From Eriocheir sinensis (Eukaryota > Arthropoda > Malacostraca > Decapoda > Varunidae), in assembly GCF_024679095.1 (NCBI RefSeq), contig NW_026111172.1, positions 346,354 through 410,353 of the forward strand: a DNA stretch of 64,000 bases, read 5' to 3'. Numbering within the stretch: the first letter of the stretch is position 1; each line of letters starts with the position of its first letter. The notes below the pieces were generated by a model that saw only the letters and a list, made by a program, of their open reading frames with translations, was not told the DNA's origin and did no database searches. Both the position numbers and the translations under genes were made by a program. Of the stretch, positions 61,548 to 64,000 are shown one piece after another.

Positions 61548-64000
61548 GAAGGACTGGTTCATGGGGGCAACAACCAGTCTGTCCTGTACATGCCCCGAAG
61601 ATATCAATGTGCAGGAGAACCACCATGACGAGCTGCCAAGTGGAGGGCAAGGTTGACGGAGTGTTGTAGCCTGTGGTCGTCGACACTGGCTCGGAACGCA
61701 CATTGGTGCGGCCTGACGTGGTGAGTCATCGTCGGCTTCCTAAGACGTCGCATCGACTGTGCGGAGTCACTGGACACTATGCAGAGCTCAGAGGCCCAGT
61801 GGACGTGAAGTTTGAGCTCGGAGGAAAGGAAGAGTCCCTCTCTGTGTACGTGGCAGACATGGACGACCCCTGTATCCTAGGTATGGATTATCTTGTCTCC
61901 CACAGGTGCGAGCTGGACTTTCGCGCTAAGCAGCTGACTGTAGGAGGAAGGAGGGTGCCACTGACGACTGTGAACAAGGAAGACCTGCCAGTTACGGTCA
62001 AGCGCACCACCATTATCCCTGCGAGGTCGGAGATGCTATTACCCTGTCAAATTACGGGTGCCCCCCCGGCTAGCCTGTGTGTGGTAGAGAGTGGAAGTCG
62101 ATGTCCGGTAGAAAACGGGGTGATTGTAGGCAGTACTCTGGTAGACCCTGCTGCAGCGGAAGTGCCTGTCGTCGTGGCCAATGTCTCCTTCAGTCCAAAG
62201 AAAATAGAACAAGGGACCATGGTGGGGTTGTGCCAAGAGATCGACCAGGAACCGAGAACCTGTGTCTGCAGGAGAACCCTGACGAAGCCCCAGGAGGAGC
62301 TGCCCGACTACCTGCGCGACCTGTTTGACAGGAGCTCCAAGTGTCTAGAGGAGCCCCAAGTGGAACAGCTCAGGGAGCTTCTCGTGAGGAATGCAGATGT
62401 GTTTTCCACAGGAGACCTGGACTTGGGGTGTACGGACCTGGTAGAGCACCACATCGACACAGGTAGCCACCGCCCAGTGAAGCAAGCTCCTCGAAGGATG
62501 CCACCAGCCCGTCGCAAGGAGATGGATGAGGTAATGGATGATCTCCGGCAACAGGGGTTAATCGAGCGGTCCAGCAGCCCGTGGGCGTCTGCTGTAGTGC
62601 TCGTCAGGAAAAAGGACGGTTCCCTCAGGTGCTGCGTGGACTACCGAGCCCTCAATGATCTCACCATCAAGGATTCAAACCCACTCCCACGGATCGACGA
62701 CACGCTCGACGTCTTGGTGGGCTCCAAGTGGTTTTCAACACTGGATATGAAGTCTGGGTATCACCAAGTCAAAATGGCGGAACAGGACAAAGAGAAAACA
62801 GCCTTCTCCTACGGTCAAGGCCTGTGGCAGTTTAAGGTCATGCCCTTTGGCCTGTGCAATGCGCCGGCCACGTTTGAGCGGCTGATGGAGAGGGTGCTGG
62901 AGGGACTTCACTGGAAGACGGCACTCATCTACCTCGACGACGTGATTGTCTTTGGCCAGACCTTCGAGCAGGAGATGGAAAGGCTATCAGAGGTTTTCGC
63001 CCGGTTTAGAGCTGCACACCTTAAGCTCAGCCCGAAGTCAGGCTGTCTGTTCCACACGGAGGTCCAATACTTGGGACACATCGTGAGCGAGGCTGGAGTA
63101 CGCACTGATCCTGAGAAGGTGGCTGCGGTAAGGGACTGGCCGACACCCACCAACGTGACGGAGCTGCGGAGCTTCCTCGGGTTGTGCTCATACTACCGCA
63201 GGTTTGTGAAAGGCTTCGCTACGATTGCTGCACCACTGCATCTCCTGACGAAGAAGGGGCGCAAGTTTGAGTGGACAGCGGAAACTCAGGTTGCCTTTGA
63301 GAAGCTCAAGGAGGCCCTCATCAGCTCGCCCGTACTCACCTACCCAGACCCCTCTAAGCCTTTTATACTGGATTGTGATGCCAGTGATGAGGGGATTGGT
63401 GGAGTGCTATCTCAGGCATGTGCCGACATGGAACGGGTTGTGGCCTACTTCAGCAAGAAGCTCACCCCAGCCGAAAAAAACTATTGCGTGACCCGGAAAG
63501 AACTCCTGGCAGTAGTCAAGAGCCTTGACTTTTTCCATGCTTACCCGTACGGTGCAACTTTCACCATCCGCACGGATCACGCTGCATTGCGGTGGTTGAA
63601 GTCACTGAAAAACCCCGAGGGCCAGCTTGCTCGCTGGATAGGTAAACTAGAGCAGCATCACTACACTATTGTGCACCGATCTGGGCTAACACACGGTAAC
63701 GCGGACAGCTTGAGCCGGCGCCCCTGCCAACCTGAGTGTCAACATTGCCTCCAGAGGGAAAGCGTCCAGAATATGTGCCGCCGCACTACAGTGGAACAGA
63801 CAGTGGAGGTGCCATGGGAAGACTTGGGAAAACTGCAGCGGGAGGACCGAGATCTGAGACCAATTATGGAGTGGCTGAGTCAGTCGTCAACGCGACCTGG
63901 GTGGGAAGTCATCTCGAGAGAAAGCCCTACCACCAAGAATTACTGGACTCAGTGGGACACTCTTCGAATAGACGACGGGGTGTTGCAGCGACGCTGGGTC
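61499..64000 (+). pseudogene. Pol of Gypsy element 3 (protease, RT, RNase H, integrase start), partial
   Basis: The pol frame is -1 relative to gag and open from 61499, overlapping gag by 49 bases; the first ATG is 61625. A TAG at 61667-61669 falls five codons before the protease triplet DTGS (61682-61693). Protease: LCGVTGHY, DPCILGMDYL. RT: RQQGLIERSSSPWASAVVLV, RCCVDYRALN, WFSTLDMKSGYHQV, FKVMPFGLCNAPATFERLM and IYLDDVIVF (62927-). RNase H: ILDCDASDEGIGGVL, RKELLAVV, RTDHAALRWL and HGNADSLSRRP. From 63720 the Cys-rich approach to integrase begins and the window ends. Apart from the TAG I found no break. Confidence 0.88.

Larger units (their letters stand above)
59595..64000 (+). mobile_element. 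Gypsy-type LTR retrotransposon 3, nearly intact, runs off window
   Basis: LTR, primer site, gag and pol up to the start of integrase, in normal order. gag and pol each carry one in-frame stop visible in the window. It is related to elements 1 and 2 (shared protease block LCGVTGHY/LCGVTGHC and pre-RT block), and so shows what those elements have lost. The 3' half lies outside the window. Confidence 0.9.

Overview
This is eukaryotic nuclear DNA, almost certainly from an arthropod and most plausibly a decapod crustacean. That assignment is an inference from the mix of CR1, Jockey, RTE and I/LOA-like LINEs with Gypsy and hAT elements, the tRNA-headed SINEs, and the abundance of long (CT)n, (AT)n and (CA)n microsatellites. 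There are no bacterial-type operons, CRISPR arrays or rRNA genes. Almost the whole window is layered mobile elements. Only three stretches look like possible host coding sequence: one exon of a monocarboxylate-transporter-like MFS protein (14694-14961, minus), the start of a THAP-domain protein (59262-59370, plus), and an unrecognised, probably broken ORF pair (20404-21035, plus).

Layout. 1-6835: two head-to-tail pieces of an EN-RT-RNase H LINE. The first ends in an A-rich tail; the second opens with two ~220 bp tandem, hairpin-rich 5' units and a CCHC gag-like ORF1. 7044-12430: a minus-strand CR1 LINE split by a Jockey LINE (8360-11656) with a 9 bp target duplication; the Jockey copy is itself split by a SINE. 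12431-18676: microsatellites, a decayed Jockey fragment split by a dimeric SINE, a second SINE family, the transporter exon and a nearly intact CR1 LINE (one frameshift). CR1 endonuclease sequence resumes on the far side at 18677. 21269-28950: two rearranged Gypsy-type elements, one with near-identical LTRs, lacking the RT core and most of integrase and embedded in (AT)n. 29045-30803: decayed hAT element. 30904-36263: CR1 element with an esterase-containing ORF1 and a broken ORF2. 36264-38930: minus-strand RTE LINE with a nested MITE. 39305-40757 and 41955-45099: further Jockey copies; the second carries a piggyBac-like MITE and an 820 bp element with 8 bp target duplications. 45690-46530: gag-like CCHC ORF1 remnant.

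The most striking structures are two insertions with hAT-like ends and 8 bp target duplications (46888-53544 and 56496-59179). Their ends are packed with GGTACC/GTACCG motifs. Both are swollen by nested CR1 LINEs at (CT)n tracts and by large palindromes, one of which hosts another MITE. The window ends in a Gypsy element (LTR from about 59595, gag 60030-61547, pol 61625 to the window edge) that is almost intact apart from two in-frame stops.

The genes here do not form pathways; they are the replication modules of mobile elements (nucleocapsid-like ORF1, endonuclease, reverse transcriptase, RNase H, protease). Relative ages follow from nesting and from the damage in each copy. Family assignments come from motifs read by eye, not from database searches.
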